A DNA stretch of 64,000 bases, taken from Chitinophagales bacterium (GTDB lineage: Bacteria > Bacteroidota > Bacteroidia > Chitinophagales > Saprospiraceae). Position 1 is the stretch's first letter. Each line of letters starts with the position of its first letter. Positions 17,203 through 25,568 of this stretch are shown in pieces. Under the pieces are notes generated by a model. It saw only the letters and a program-made list of their open reading frames with translations. It ran no database searches and was not told the DNA's origin. Where the stretch lies: assembly GCA_017303475.1 (NCBI GenBank), contig JAFLBO010000032.1:1-64000 (forward strand), given 5' to 3'. A program made the position numbers and the translations under genes.

Positions 17203-17829
17203 ATGTCAGAAACCTATAAAAAACTTGCCCTTCAATACAGCGGTTCTAACTGGTCGTTTTCCAGTGCCAGGGTCTGGGAGGCTGTGATTGAAGCAGATCC
17301 GAGTCCACAAAACCTGATGTTGTACGCTGAACAACTCCGGCTAACCGGACAATATTCCAAAGCACTTGCTCTGCTGGATCAAGTGGCCCCAGGTTCCATA
17401 CCTAAAGACGCTCAATATCTGCTTCCTTTGCGCAGGGGGTTGATTTATCAGGATTCCGGACACCTAAAGGAGGCCATTTTGGCCTTTCAGGAAATGACCA
17501 CGTTTCAGCCGGAAGAAACATACCCTTATGTATATCTGGCAGTGGCCCTAAGCAGCCAGGAACGACTTGAAGAAGCCAGCAGTGTGCTCAAAACAGCCCT
17601 ACAAAAGCACGGTGATCTGGATGAGGTTTGGTATAACCTTGGGTTAATACAGGCCAGAATGGGTCAATGGCGTCAGGCCATTTCTTCCTTGGAGGCGTGT
17701 TTGAAACTTTGCCCTGATTTTCCTCATGCACGCACATGGCTGGATGATTTGGAGCATCTGACACAAAAAGGACCTGGAAGTTTGGCAGACGACCAGGCAC
17801 TTCCAGGAGCAACATTGGATCTAACCTAA
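17203..17829 (+). CDS. TPR-repeat protein
   Basis: 208 residues, no signal peptide, four to five tetratricopeptide units (for example YSKALALLDQVAPGSIPKD, LKEAILAFQEMTTFQPEE, WYNLGLIQARMGQWRQAISS). A cytoplasmic scaffold role is generic for such proteins. It lies 38 bp before the HMA-AraC regulator and may be co-transcribed with it, but nothing in it points to copper. Confidence 0.75.
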   Translation: MSETYKKLALQYSGSNWSFSSARVWEAVIEADPSPQNLMLYAEQLRLTGQYSKALALLDQVAPGSIPKDAQYLLPLRRGLIYQDSGHLKEAILAFQEMTTFQPEETYPYVYLAVALSSQERLEEASSVLKTALQKHGDLDEVWYNLGLIQARMGQWRQAISSLEACLKLCPDFPHARTWLDDLEHLTQKGPGSLADDQALPGATLDLT

Positions 17830-17867
17830 ACCGGTTTTAATTGTTACTACGGCAAACAATCTTATCC

Positions 17868-18431
17868 ATGGCAACAATTTTCATCAAAAATATGGTTTGC
17901 AACCGTTGTATCATGGCGGTTAGAGACACGCTGGAAGCAATAGGCTTGCCCCCTAATAACCTTCAACTTGGAGAGGCAACCTTTGACCATGAATTGTCTG
18001 GTCAGGAAAAAGATGCCATCGAAAAAGCCCTGATTCCGCTTGGGTTTGCCTTGATAGATGATAGAAAAAGCCGATTAATTGCCCTGATCAAAACCCTGAT
18101 CATTGAGTTGGTACACCACAACGACAATGAACTCCGTACGAACTTGTCTGACTACCTGAGTCAGCATTTACACCATGAGTACAACTACCTATCCAACCTG
18201 TTTTCAGAGGTGGAAGGCAACACCATAGAAAAATATTACATAGCCCAAAAAATTGAACGGGTTAAGGAGTTATTGGTATACGATGAACTTTCACTAAGTG
18301 AAATTGCCGATCAATTGCATTATTCCAGTGTTGCTCATTTGAGCAACCAGTTCAAAAAAGTAACCGGCTTGACCCCCAGTTACTTCAAACAAATCCGACT
18401 GGAAAAACGAAAGCCGTTAGATGAAGTATAA
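17868..18431 (+). CDS. HMA-AraC fusion, probable copper-responsive regulator
   Basis: 187 residues from ATG 17868; an upstream in-frame ATG at 17841 would place nine residues before the conserved MATIFIKNMVCNRC. An N-terminal heavy-metal-associated domain with MVCNRC (CxxC at about 10-13) is followed by a linker and a C-terminal AraC-type double HTH (about 100-180, with LSEIADQLHYSSVAHLSNQFKKVTGLTPS). Metal binding by the CxxC could switch DNA binding. Directly downstream lie copA and a 21-bp-spaced repeat box, the likely target. Confidence 0.85.
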   Translation: MATIFIKNMVCNRCIMAVRDTLEAIGLPPNNLQLGEATFDHELSGQEKDAIEKALIPLGFALIDDRKSRLIALIKTLIIELVHHNDNELRTNLSDYLSQHLHHEYNYLSNLFSEVEGNTIEKYYIAQKIERVKELLVYDELSLSEIADQLHYSSVAHLSNQFKKVTGLTPSYFKQIRLEKRKPLDEV

Positions 18432-18445
18432 GAAACCTAAAATCC

Positions 18446-18501
18446 TGTAAGTCTTCCCAGAAATGGTGTAACGGCTGATGCCCGGTGTTGCGGCACTTTT
18501 G
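18446..18501 (+). promoter_or_regulatory. copA regulator box and -7 element
   Basis: TGTAAGTC at 18446 and TGTAAC at 18467 form direct half-sites 21 bp apart (two helical turns). CACTTTTG at 18494-18501 fits the Bacteroidota -7 box TAnnTTTG with one mismatch. The same arrangement precedes copZ at 20989. AraC-type activators bind such paired half-sites next to the -33 region. Confidence 0.65.
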
Positions 18502-18523
18502 CAGTGAATTAAATATTCCTGAT

Positions 18524-20938
18524 ATGTCAAAAGAACCAGCAACACCAATTTATCTTCCGCTGGAAGGTGTGGAAAGCGAACATTGTGCACTGATTGTAGA
18601 TCGTGGTCTCCAACAGGTTTCTGCAGTAACGTCCCATAAGGTAGAATTAAATAATCAGCGAGCCATTATCACGCCAGCCAGGCAGGAAGCCTTGGCCGAT
18701 GCGGTAAAAGCCATCCGGGATTTGGGATATGGCGTTACCACCATTAAAAAGACTATTCCGGTATTACAGATGAGCTGCGCCGCTTGTGCTGTGAGCGTGG
18801 AGAGCATCCTTCAGGCACAGCCAGGAGTGGTAACTGCCCATGTAAATTTTGCGGCGTCTACAGTGGCCGTAGAATATTTGCCCAATCAGCTGAAGGTTGA
18901 AGACCTCAAAAAAGCGGTACAATCTATTGGCTATGATTTGTTTATAGATGCTACATCCCCACAAGACTCTACACTGGAAGAGCTTCAGCAACAAAAGTTT
19001 CAATCCTTGAAACGGAAGACCATCCTGGCTATTGCCTTGTCTATTCCGGTTGTGCTGATTGGTATGTTTTTTATGGACCTTCCATATGCCAATGAAATCA
19101 TGTGGGTACTCAGTACCCCTGTTGTGCTTTGGCTGGGTCGGGATTTTTTCCTGAATGCATGGAAACAAGCGCGACACAGATCAGCCAATATGGATACTCT
19201 GGTGGCCTTAAGCACAAGTGTAGCCTACGGATTCAGCGTTTTTAACACCCTGTTTCCAGAGTATTGGCATGAAAGAGGTCTGCATGGACATGTATACTTC
19301 GAAGCGGCTTCTGTAGTGATTGCTTTTATTCTGTTGGGTAAATATCTGGAAGAAAAGGCCAAAGGCAACACCTCCTCAGCCATCAAAAAACTCATTGGAT
19401 TACAGCCCAGAGTGGTTACCATGGTTCAAACCGACGGCAGTACACAAACCATAGGGGTTGAGCAGGTACAGAAGGGACAAACCTTGCTGGCGAAGCCAGG
19501 AGAAAAGATTGCCGTGGATGGCATGGTAACCAGTGGTGAATCCTATGTGGATGAAAGTATGTTAAGCGGAGAACCTGTTCCGGTGCTAAAAACAGAAAAT
19601 CAGGAGGTATTTGCCGGCTCCATCAACCAGAAGGGAAGTTTCATGTATAGAGCCGAAAAAGTAGGTTCGGAAACCCTTTTAGCCCAAATTATCCGGATGG
19701 TTCAGGAGGCTCAGGGCAGCAAAGCTCCGGTGCAAAAACTGGTAGATAAGATCGCTGCCATTTTTGTACCCGTGGTGATCCTCACTTCTCTGCTGACTTT
19801 TGGCGCCTGGTATTGGTTGGGTGGCGAACACGGATTTACACAAGGTTTGATGGCAATGGTTACCGTTTTGGTCATTGCCTGTCCGTGCGCTCTTGGATTA
19901 GCTACCCCAACTGCCATTATGGTTGGCGTGGGTAAAGGCGCCGAACAGGGCATTTTGATCAAGGATGCTGAAAGCCTGGAAGTTGCCCGCCATCTGACAA
20001 CGGTTGTGTTGGATAAAACTGGTACAATTACAGAAGGAAAGCCGGCGGTTACAGATAGTTTTTGGCTTGAAGAATCTGCTTTGCTGAAAGATGTTCTGTA
20101 TAACCTCGAGCTCCACTCAGAACATCCCCTTGCAGATGCTGTAGTTCATTTTCTGGACCGATCCAAGAGCATACCTGTAACGAATTTTGACAGTATAACA
20201 GGCATGGGAGCAAAAGGAGTATTGCTTGGCACTACCTACTTCATTGGCAACGAACAATTGCTTCAAAAGCACGGAATATCCACAACTCAGGCATTAAAAG
20301 ATAAAAGTAAAGCCTGGAGTCAGGAGGCCAAAACCGTAGTCTGGTTTGCCAACAGCGTGGAAGCGCTTGCTGTTCTGGCTATTGCGGATCAAATCAAACC
20401 CGGCTCACGGGAGGCAATCCGGCAGTTGCAACAACAGGGAATTCGTGTTTATATGCTCACAGGCGACCAGGAAGTCACGGCACGGGCAGTGGCAGAAGCT
20501 GCCGGCATCACACAATTCAAAGCCGGAGTGCTGCCAGAACAAAAAGCGGCCTTCATTCAGCAACTTCAACAGGACGGCCAGAAAGTAGCAATGGTGGGTG
20601 ATGGCATCAACGACAGTACCGCACTGGCAAAGGCGGATGTAAGCATTGCCATGGGGAAAGGAAGCGATATTGCCATGGATGTGGCAAAAATCACCATAAT
20701 TTCCTCAGACCTGACCAAAATACCCCATGCCATCCGGTTGTCTAAACAAACTGTAGCTGCCATTCGCCAAAATCTGTTCTGGGCTTTCATTTACAACATT
20801 ATAGGTATCCCAATCGCGGCAGGTATCCTTTATCCTGTAAACGGCTTCTTGCTTGATCCCATGCTGGCCGGTGCCGCAATGGCACTCAGCAGCGTAAGCG
20901 TAGTAAGCAACTCCCTGAGGATCAAGTGGATGAAATAA
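18524..20938 (+). CDS. copA: Copper-exporting P1B-type ATPase
   Basis: 804 residues from ATG 18524; an upstream ATG at 18485 would precede the promoter box and is rejected. An N-terminal HMA-like domain keeps only one Cys (GVESEHC, Cys21). A second HMA has MSCAAC (83-88). The ATPase core has CPC in helix 6 (453-455), the phosphorylated Asp in DKTGT (about 497), the HP motif (SEHPLAD) and GDGINDS. CPC with these features indicates Cu(I) export from the cytoplasm. It belongs to a locus with CopZ-like, DUF3347 and multicopper oxidase genes. Confidence 0.95.
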   Translation: MSKEPATPIYLPLEGVESEHCALIVDRGLQQVSAVTSHKVELNNQRAIITPARQEALADAVKAIRDLGYGVTTIKKTIPVLQMSCAACAVSVESILQAQPGVVTAHVNFAASTVAVEYLPNQLKVEDLKKAVQSIGYDLFIDATSPQDSTLEELQQQKFQSLKRKTILAIALSIPVVLIGMFFMDLPYANEIMWVLSTPVVLWLGRDFFLNAWKQARHRSANMDTLVALSTSVAYGFSVFNTLFPEYWHERGLHGHVYFEAASVVIAFILLGKYLEEKAKGNTSSAIKKLIGLQPRVVTMVQTDGSTQTIGVEQVQKGQTLLAKPGEKIAVDGMVTSGESYVDESMLSGEPVPVLKTENQEVFAGSINQKGSFMYRAEKVGSETLLAQIIRMVQEAQGSKAPVQKLVDKIAAIFVPVVILTSLLTFGAWYWLGGEHGFTQGLMAMVTVLVIACPCALGLATPTAIMVGVGKGAEQGILIKDAESLEVARHLTTVVLDKTGTITEGKPAVTDSFWLEESALLKDVLYNLELHSEHPLADAVVHFLDRSKSIPVTNFDSITGMGAKGVLLGTTYFIGNEQLLQKHGISTTQALKDKSKAWSQEAKTVVWFANSVEALAVLAIADQIKPGSREAIRQLQQQGIRVYMLTGDQEVTARAVAEAAGITQFKAGVLPEQKAAFIQQLQQDGQKVAMVGDGINDSTALAKADVSIAMGKGSDIAMDVAKITIISSDLTKIPHAIRLSKQTVAAIRQNLFWAFIYNIIGIPIAAGILYPVNGFLLDPMLAGAAMALSSVSVVSNSLRIKWMK

Positions 20939-20988
20939 ACATGTGCGGGGTAACTTTTGAGTCGCCTCTACAATACTCCCCAAAATCA

Positions 20989-21044
20989 TGTAAGTCAAAC
21001 CCAAAATGGTGTAACAGTTAAGGCTGGTATCGGCCGGAACTTTG
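20989..21044 (+). promoter_or_regulatory. copZ-operon regulator box and -7 element
   Basis: TGTAAGTC at 20989 and TGTAAC at 21010, again 21 bp apart, then GAACTTTG at 21037-21044 as a weak -7 element. Spacing from second half-site to -7 (27 bp) equals that before copA, supporting a shared activator. Confidence 0.65.
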
Positions 21045-21071
21045 TTCCAACAATTAAAACAACATTAAATT

Positions 21072-21497
21072 ATGAAATCAACAACATTGTCTGTTCCCGA
21101 CATGCAAAGTGCACATTGCCAGATGCGTGTACGCAACGCCTTGCAACAAGTAGCGGGCATTTCTACCCTGGAGATCGCCTCAGGCGCCGTCAAACTGGAA
21201 TTTGAGGAAGAAAGCCGTCTCCAGGAAGCTGCAAAAGCCATTGAAACAGCGGGGTATACCGTTGTACAGCCAGACAGCGAGACGCCTCAGACCTACCAGT
21301 TTAAAACCAACATCAACTGCGGAGGCTGTGTTGCGGCAGTAGAACCATTTCTGAATAAAACAGATGGGGTTTGCTCATGGTCGGTGGACACCCAAAGCAA
21401 GGATAAAATCCTGACCATATCCTCCAACGGCATTTCTCCGGAAACCATCGAAGATGTGGTGGAAAAGGCGGGCTTTAAGGCGGAGCAGGTGGGATAG
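21072..21497 (+). CDS. Tandem HMA-domain protein, CopZ-like
   Basis: 141 residues, cytoplasmic. It has two HMA folds: the first with MQSAHC (first Cys replaced by Ser, residues about 11-16) and the second with NINCGGC (intact CxxC). It would carry Cu(I) to CopA or buffer it. It has its own regulator box and is followed 77 bp later by the DUF3347 gene. Two HMA units in one small protein differ from the usual single-domain CopZ of about 70 residues. Confidence 0.85.
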   Translation: MKSTTLSVPDMQSAHCQMRVRNALQQVAGISTLEIASGAVKLEFEEESRLQEAAKAIETAGYTVVQPDSETPQTYQFKTNINCGGCVAAVEPFLNKTDGVCSWSVDTQSKDKILTISSNGISPETIEDVVEKAGFKAEQVG

Positions 21498-21574
21498 CTT
21501 TGTAAAAGACTCATTTTAAGACTGATCCATTATAACCCTGAGCAATCAGGGATCACCATTAACAATTTTAAGCT

Positions 21575-22021
21575 ATGAAAACTTTGATTTCATTTCTGGC
21601 AGCAAGCTTTGTAGGCTTTACTGCTTCCGCTCAAAACAATGAGCTGTTGTTCCAACGTTACATACTGGTAAAAGACGCACTGGTAAACTCCGATAGCAAA
21701 ACAGCATCTGCACAGGCCGCTGCTTTGCTTAAAAATCTGGAGTCTTACGGAACCGCAACGGAAACACAATCCATGATAACGTCCGTAAAAACCATCGCTA
21801 CTAATCCTGACCTTAAGGCGCAACGTAAAGCATTTGCCGAGGTGTCAGAAAAGATGTGGAATCTCCTGAAAAGTAAAGGTGGCATTCAGCGAACCGTATA
21901 TTACCAGTATTGCCCGATGAAAAAAGCCTATTGGCTTAGTCAGGATTCCGTTATCCGAAACCCTTATTATGGTGCACAAATGCTGACTTGCGGAAGCATT
22001 TCAGACAAAAAACAACCTTAA
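21575..22021 (+). CDS. Secreted DUF3347 protein
   Basis: 148 residues with a signal peptide (MKTLISFLAASFVGFTASA). The C-terminal motif CPMKKAYWLSQDSVIRNPYYG followed by MLTCG matches DUF3347, common beside metal-efflux and copper genes of Bacteroidota. The Cys/Met pattern could bind copper, but the biochemical role is not established. The stop is 2 bp before the multicopper oxidase ATG, so the two are surely co-transcribed. Confidence 0.85.
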   Translation: MKTLISFLAASFVGFTASAQNNELLFQRYILVKDALVNSDSKTASAQAAALLKNLESYGTATETQSMITSVKTIATNPDLKAQRKAFAEVSEKMWNLLKSKGGIQRTVYYQYCPMKKAYWLSQDSVIRNPYYGAQMLTCGSISDKKQP

Positions 22022-22023
22022 CC

Positions 22024-24195
22024 ATGAAAAGGCTGATCTTCATTGCACTCTTTTGGTATGGACAACTGGCCATGGCACAACAACTGGTCCGGTACGACCT
22101 GTACGTGGCTGACACCACAGTGAATTATACCGGAAAACCTCGCAAGGCTATTGCTGTCAATGGCAGCATTCCCATGCCCACGCTTTATTTTACGGAAGGC
22201 GACACAGCAGAAGTGCACGTACATAACAAAATGCACCACCATGAAACGTCCATTCACTGGCACGGATTACTCCTGCCGAATGAACAGGACGGTGTGCCAT
22301 ACCTGACGACAGCACCTATACTGCCACACAGTACACATGTATACCGGTTTATACTCCGACAGAGTGGTACTTATTGGTATCATTCGCACACCATGCTGCA
22401 GGAACAGGTGGGCATGTATGGAGCCATTGTGATCCAAAAGAGGAATGAAAGGCCAAAATATCCTGAAGAAGTTGTGTTGTTAAGCGACTGGAGCGATGAA
22501 AATCCGCACCAGATAGAAAGATCCCTGCACTACGCAACGGATTGGTATATGATCCGCAAAAACGCTGTGCAGAGCTACGGCGAAGCCTTGGTGCAGGGAT
22601 ACTTTCCTGCCAAACTGGAAAACGAATGGAAACGTATGCACGCCATGGACGTAAGTGATGTAGCCTACGATCGGTTTACCCTGAACGGGAAAGAAAAAGT
22701 GCAGCGTCCTCATTACCAAAAGGGTGATACCGTTCGGCTGCGCGTCATCAATGGCAGTTCCTCAACATATTTTTGGCTGAGCTATTCCGGAGGTCCCTTT
22801 CAGGTTGTCGCTTCCGATGGTATGGAAGTGGTGCCGGTATCGGCAGACCGGTTGCTGATCGGTGTGTCAGAGACCTACGACCTGCTGGTGACACTGCCGG
22901 ATACGGGCGCTTATGAATGGGTTGCCACTGCTGAGGACCGAACCGGACAAACGGTTTTAACGCTGGGATCCGGACCGGCAGTACCGCATACTCCAATGCC
23001 ACGGCTAAGGTATTTCGAGGGTATGAAAATGATGAACGACATGATGACCCTGAATGGAAATATGGATGATATGGGGATGCAAATGAGCTTGCAACAAATG
23101 GACATGAATGCGGTAATGTATCCGGAATTGGCCGACCGAACAGCGCACAACCATCATAGCGACCATTCCGGACACACATTGACGGCGCCCGTTACTCTGA
23201 ACTACAGTATGCTGCGTTCACCAGTTCCTACCACGCTTCCGAAGGGGCCAACGCGAACCCTGGCATTTGAATTGACCGGAAATATGAACCGGTATGTGTG
23301 GACGCTCAACCAAAAAACTATATCTGAAAGCGATAAAATTCAGATTAAGGCAGGTGAAAACATCCGGATTATTCTGACCAATAATTCCATGATGCGACAC
23401 CCAATGCATTTGCACGGGCACTTTTTCCGGGTTGTGAACGGGCAGGGCGATTTTGCTCCCTTGAAAAATGTGCTGGATATCATGCCCATGGAAACCGACA
23501 CTATTGAATTCCAGGCTTCAGAAGGGTACGGCGACTGGTATTTTCACTGTCATATTCTTTACCACATGATGGCGGGCATGGGTCGTATTTTCAGGTATGA
23601 GTATACGCCGCCCAATTTGCAACTGCCGGATCCGGCCAAAGCACTGAAAAAAGTATACGCAGACGACCGGAGGTTTTATCTGGGCGCCGAAGTGGGTCTG
23701 GAAAGTAACGGGAGTGATGGACAAATTGGGTGGATGAATACCCGTTGGCAACTGGATGCTGAATGGCGGTTGGGTTATACCCGAACGACCGGTTTTGAAA
23801 CAGAGAGTCATCTGGGGCGTTATCTTGGAAAGAACCAGTTTTGGCTGGCATACGGCGGCTGGGACTGGCGATACAGAGAAGGAAACGAGCCGGAACGAAA
23901 CCTGCTGGGGCAGTCGAATTCAAAAGACCGGCGGAGTGTGGTTTGTTTGGGCATTCAATACACCATGCCCTGGTTTCTGGTAGCTGATGTTCGGGTTGAT
24001 CACACCGGCTATGTAAGGCTTCAATTGTCGAGAGATGATATTCCTATAACCCGACGTTTGCGACTGTGGGGCATGTTCAATTCCGATCTGGAATATGCTG
24101 TTGGTACGCGGTACATTTTGAATAAATATCTATCCGCTTCTGTTCATTATGACAGCGATATGGGGTTGGGGGCAGGAATGGTGGTGACATATTAG
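22024..24195 (+). CDS. Multicopper oxidase fused to CopB-like outer-membrane barrel domain
   Basis: 723 residues from ATG 22024 with a signal peptide. Copper ligands are seen in all four motifs: HWHG (about 75), YWYHSH (about 115), HPMHLHGHFF (about 460) and WYFHCHILYH (about 505). A Met/His-rich loop (about 335-390, MKMMNDMMTLNG then DMGMQMSLQQMDM and HNHHSDHSGH) is typical of cuprous oxidases such as CopA/PcoA. After residue about 540 comes a Trp/Tyr-rich beta domain of about 185 residues resembling CopB. It probably oxidises periplasmic Cu(I) and may anchor at the outer membrane. Confidence 0.9.
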   Translation: MKRLIFIALFWYGQLAMAQQLVRYDLYVADTTVNYTGKPRKAIAVNGSIPMPTLYFTEGDTAEVHVHNKMHHHETSIHWHGLLLPNEQDGVPYLTTAPILPHSTHVYRFILRQSGTYWYHSHTMLQEQVGMYGAIVIQKRNERPKYPEEVVLLSDWSDENPHQIERSLHYATDWYMIRKNAVQSYGEALVQGYFPAKLENEWKRMHAMDVSDVAYDRFTLNGKEKVQRPHYQKGDTVRLRVINGSSSTYFWLSYSGGPFQVVASDGMEVVPVSADRLLIGVSETYDLLVTLPDTGAYEWVATAEDRTGQTVLTLGSGPAVPHTPMPRLRYFEGMKMMNDMMTLNGNMDDMGMQMSLQQMDMNAVMYPELADRTAHNHHSDHSGHTLTAPVTLNYSMLRSPVPTTLPKGPTRTLAFELTGNMNRYVWTLNQKTISESDKIQIKAGENIRIILTNNSMMRHPMHLHGHFFRVVNGQGDFAPLKNVLDIMPMETDTIEFQASEGYGDWYFHCHILYHMMAGMGRIFRYEYTPPNLQLPDPAKALKKVYADDRRFYLGAEVGLESNGSDGQIGWMNTRWQLDAEWRLGYTRTTGFETESHLGRYLGKNQFWLAYGGWDWRYREGNEPERNLLGQSNSKDRRSVVCLGIQYTMPWFLVADVRVDHTGYVRLQLSRDDIPITRRLRLWGMFNSDLEYAVGTRYILNKYLSASVHYDSDMGLGAGMVVTY

Positions 24196-24278
24196 AGCTT
24201 GTTGGATTCTATGGGTTGAATTGCATGACTAAAAAGACGCCATGAATTCAATGCGCTTGGTGGTTTTAATTGAATTAT

Positions 24279-24314
24279 TTTGACAGTTGTAAGTAAAACT
24301 TTCTCTTACATTCG
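24279..24314 (+). promoter_or_regulatory. Candidate promoter/operator of GH53 gene
   Basis: TTTG at 24279 and TACATTCG at 24307-24314 (near TAnnTTTG) form a weak promoter with a long spacer. TGTAAG (24288) and CTTACA (24305-24310) make a 6-bp inverted repeat with an 11-bp centre overlapping the -7 box, which could be an operator. Confidence 0.35.
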
Positions 24315-24335
24315 TTTTTTGTAATTCATTTCAGC

Positions 24336-25412
24336 ATGTTCCGTTGTTTATTCATCCTGCTTCTTTTTCTATTCTCCTGCTCCAAAGCAGAATCCCCCAC
24401 CCCTACCCCGCCGGAAACGCAAAAGGATCCTGTTTCGGCGGTAGATTTGTCCAGTTTACCAGAAATTGAGCAAAGCGGCGCACAGTTTTTCACTGCCAGT
24501 GGTTTTCAGCAGGATGTGCTGACACAATTGAAAAACAGTGGCGTAAATACCATCCGACTGCGCTTGTGGGTTAATCCGGCTAATGAACACTCCGGCCTTC
24601 AGGAGGTTAAAACCTTTTCCCAACGGATCAAAAATGCGGGTCTAAAAACCTGGATAACCCTGCATTACTCCGACACCTGGGCAGATCCGGGCAAACAACA
24701 AAAACCTGCCCAATGGACCGGCATTTCCTTCAATGCCTTGGTGGATAGTGTAAAAACCTACACCAGCCTGGTAATGACAGAGTTACAGCCGGATATCGTC
24801 CAGATTGGCAATGAGATCAACGCCGGTTTGTTGTTTCCGGAAGGGAATATCATCAACAACTACACCCAGTTCCGCAGTATAATGACAGCCGGCATTGAAG
24901 CCGTGCGGCAAGCAGCGCCCAATGCTGAAATTATGATACATTTCGCCGGTTTAAGCAATGCCAACTGGTTTTTCAATCAGGTAAAAGGCCTGGATTACGA
25001 CCTGATGGGCATTTCTTATTACCCGATATGGCATGGAAAAGACCTTGAGGAAGCTAAAACCATCCTGAATAATATCAGTCAGGCCCAGAAAAAGGATATC
25101 ATTCTTGCGGAAACCGCCTACCCGTTCACCCTTGAATGGGCAGATTGGACCAATAATATCGTTGGGCAGGATGATCAACTCATTTTGCCACAGTACCCGG
25201 CAACAGCAGACGGGCAGAAGAAGTTTCTTCAGAAGATCAACACCATGATGGTGGACGAACTCTCGCGTGGAGCAGGCTTCTGTTATTGGGGGGGCGAGTT
25301 GATTGCCTGGAAAGGAAATCAGGCAACCGATGCTTCACCCTGGGAAAACCAGGCCTTGTTTGATTTTAATCACAAGGCATTGCCCGTTTTGGATGCATTT
25401 AGGGTGGATTGA
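24336..25412 (+). CDS. GH53 endo-beta-1,4-galactanase lipoprotein
   Basis: 358 residues. Signal with lipobox LFLFSCSK, so probably lipid-anchored. The TIM-barrel motifs of glycoside hydrolase family 53 are clear: NTIRLRLWVNP (about 70), WITLHYSDTWADPGKQ (about 110), the acid/base Glu in VQIGNEINAGLLFP (about 160) and the nucleophile Glu in ILAETAYPF (about 250). The enzyme cuts beta-1,4-galactan side chains of pectin. No SusCD pair is adjacent, so it is not in a full polysaccharide locus. GalK/GalT at 32-35 kb could use released galactose. Confidence 0.9.
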   Translation: MFRCLFILLLFLFSCSKAESPTPTPPETQKDPVSAVDLSSLPEIEQSGAQFFTASGFQQDVLTQLKNSGVNTIRLRLWVNPANEHSGLQEVKTFSQRIKNAGLKTWITLHYSDTWADPGKQQKPAQWTGISFNALVDSVKTYTSLVMTELQPDIVQIGNEINAGLLFPEGNIINNYTQFRSIMTAGIEAVRQAAPNAEIMIHFAGLSNANWFFNQVKGLDYDLMGISYYPIWHGKDLEEAKTILNNISQAQKKDIILAETAYPFTLEWADWTNNIVGQDDQLILPQYPATADGQKKFLQKINTMMVDELSRGAGFCYWGGELIAWKGNQATDASPWENQALFDFNHKALPVLDAFRVD

Positions 25413-25425
25413 TGAGGGGGAAGAG

Positions 25426-25527
25426 GTGATTTTTGTGGCAAAGACGCGGAGGCACTTAAACTGAGAGTCTCACTTGGAGTGAGACTCTCAGTTTAAGTGC
25501 CTCCGCGTCTTTGCCGCAAAAATCGCC
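25426..25527. repeat. Palindrome with AAACTGAGAGTCTCACT core (copy 1)
   Basis: Arms of about 50 bp meet in a 3-nt loop (TGG). The inner core CTGAGAGTCTCACT is shared with 28361-28454 and 39725-39826. The outer arm here is GCAAAGACGCGGAGGCACTT, mirrored exactly on the right. It fills the gap between the GH53 stop and the next gene. Confidence 0.9.
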
Positions 25528-25568
25528 TGTAAAACAACCGACTCAACGTACAAACACAAATAACTACC

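Noticed and set aside
18485..18523. Upstream ATG for copA
   Set aside because: The -7 box (18494-18501) lies downstream of that ATG, and MSKEPATPIYLPLEG at 18524 is the better start.
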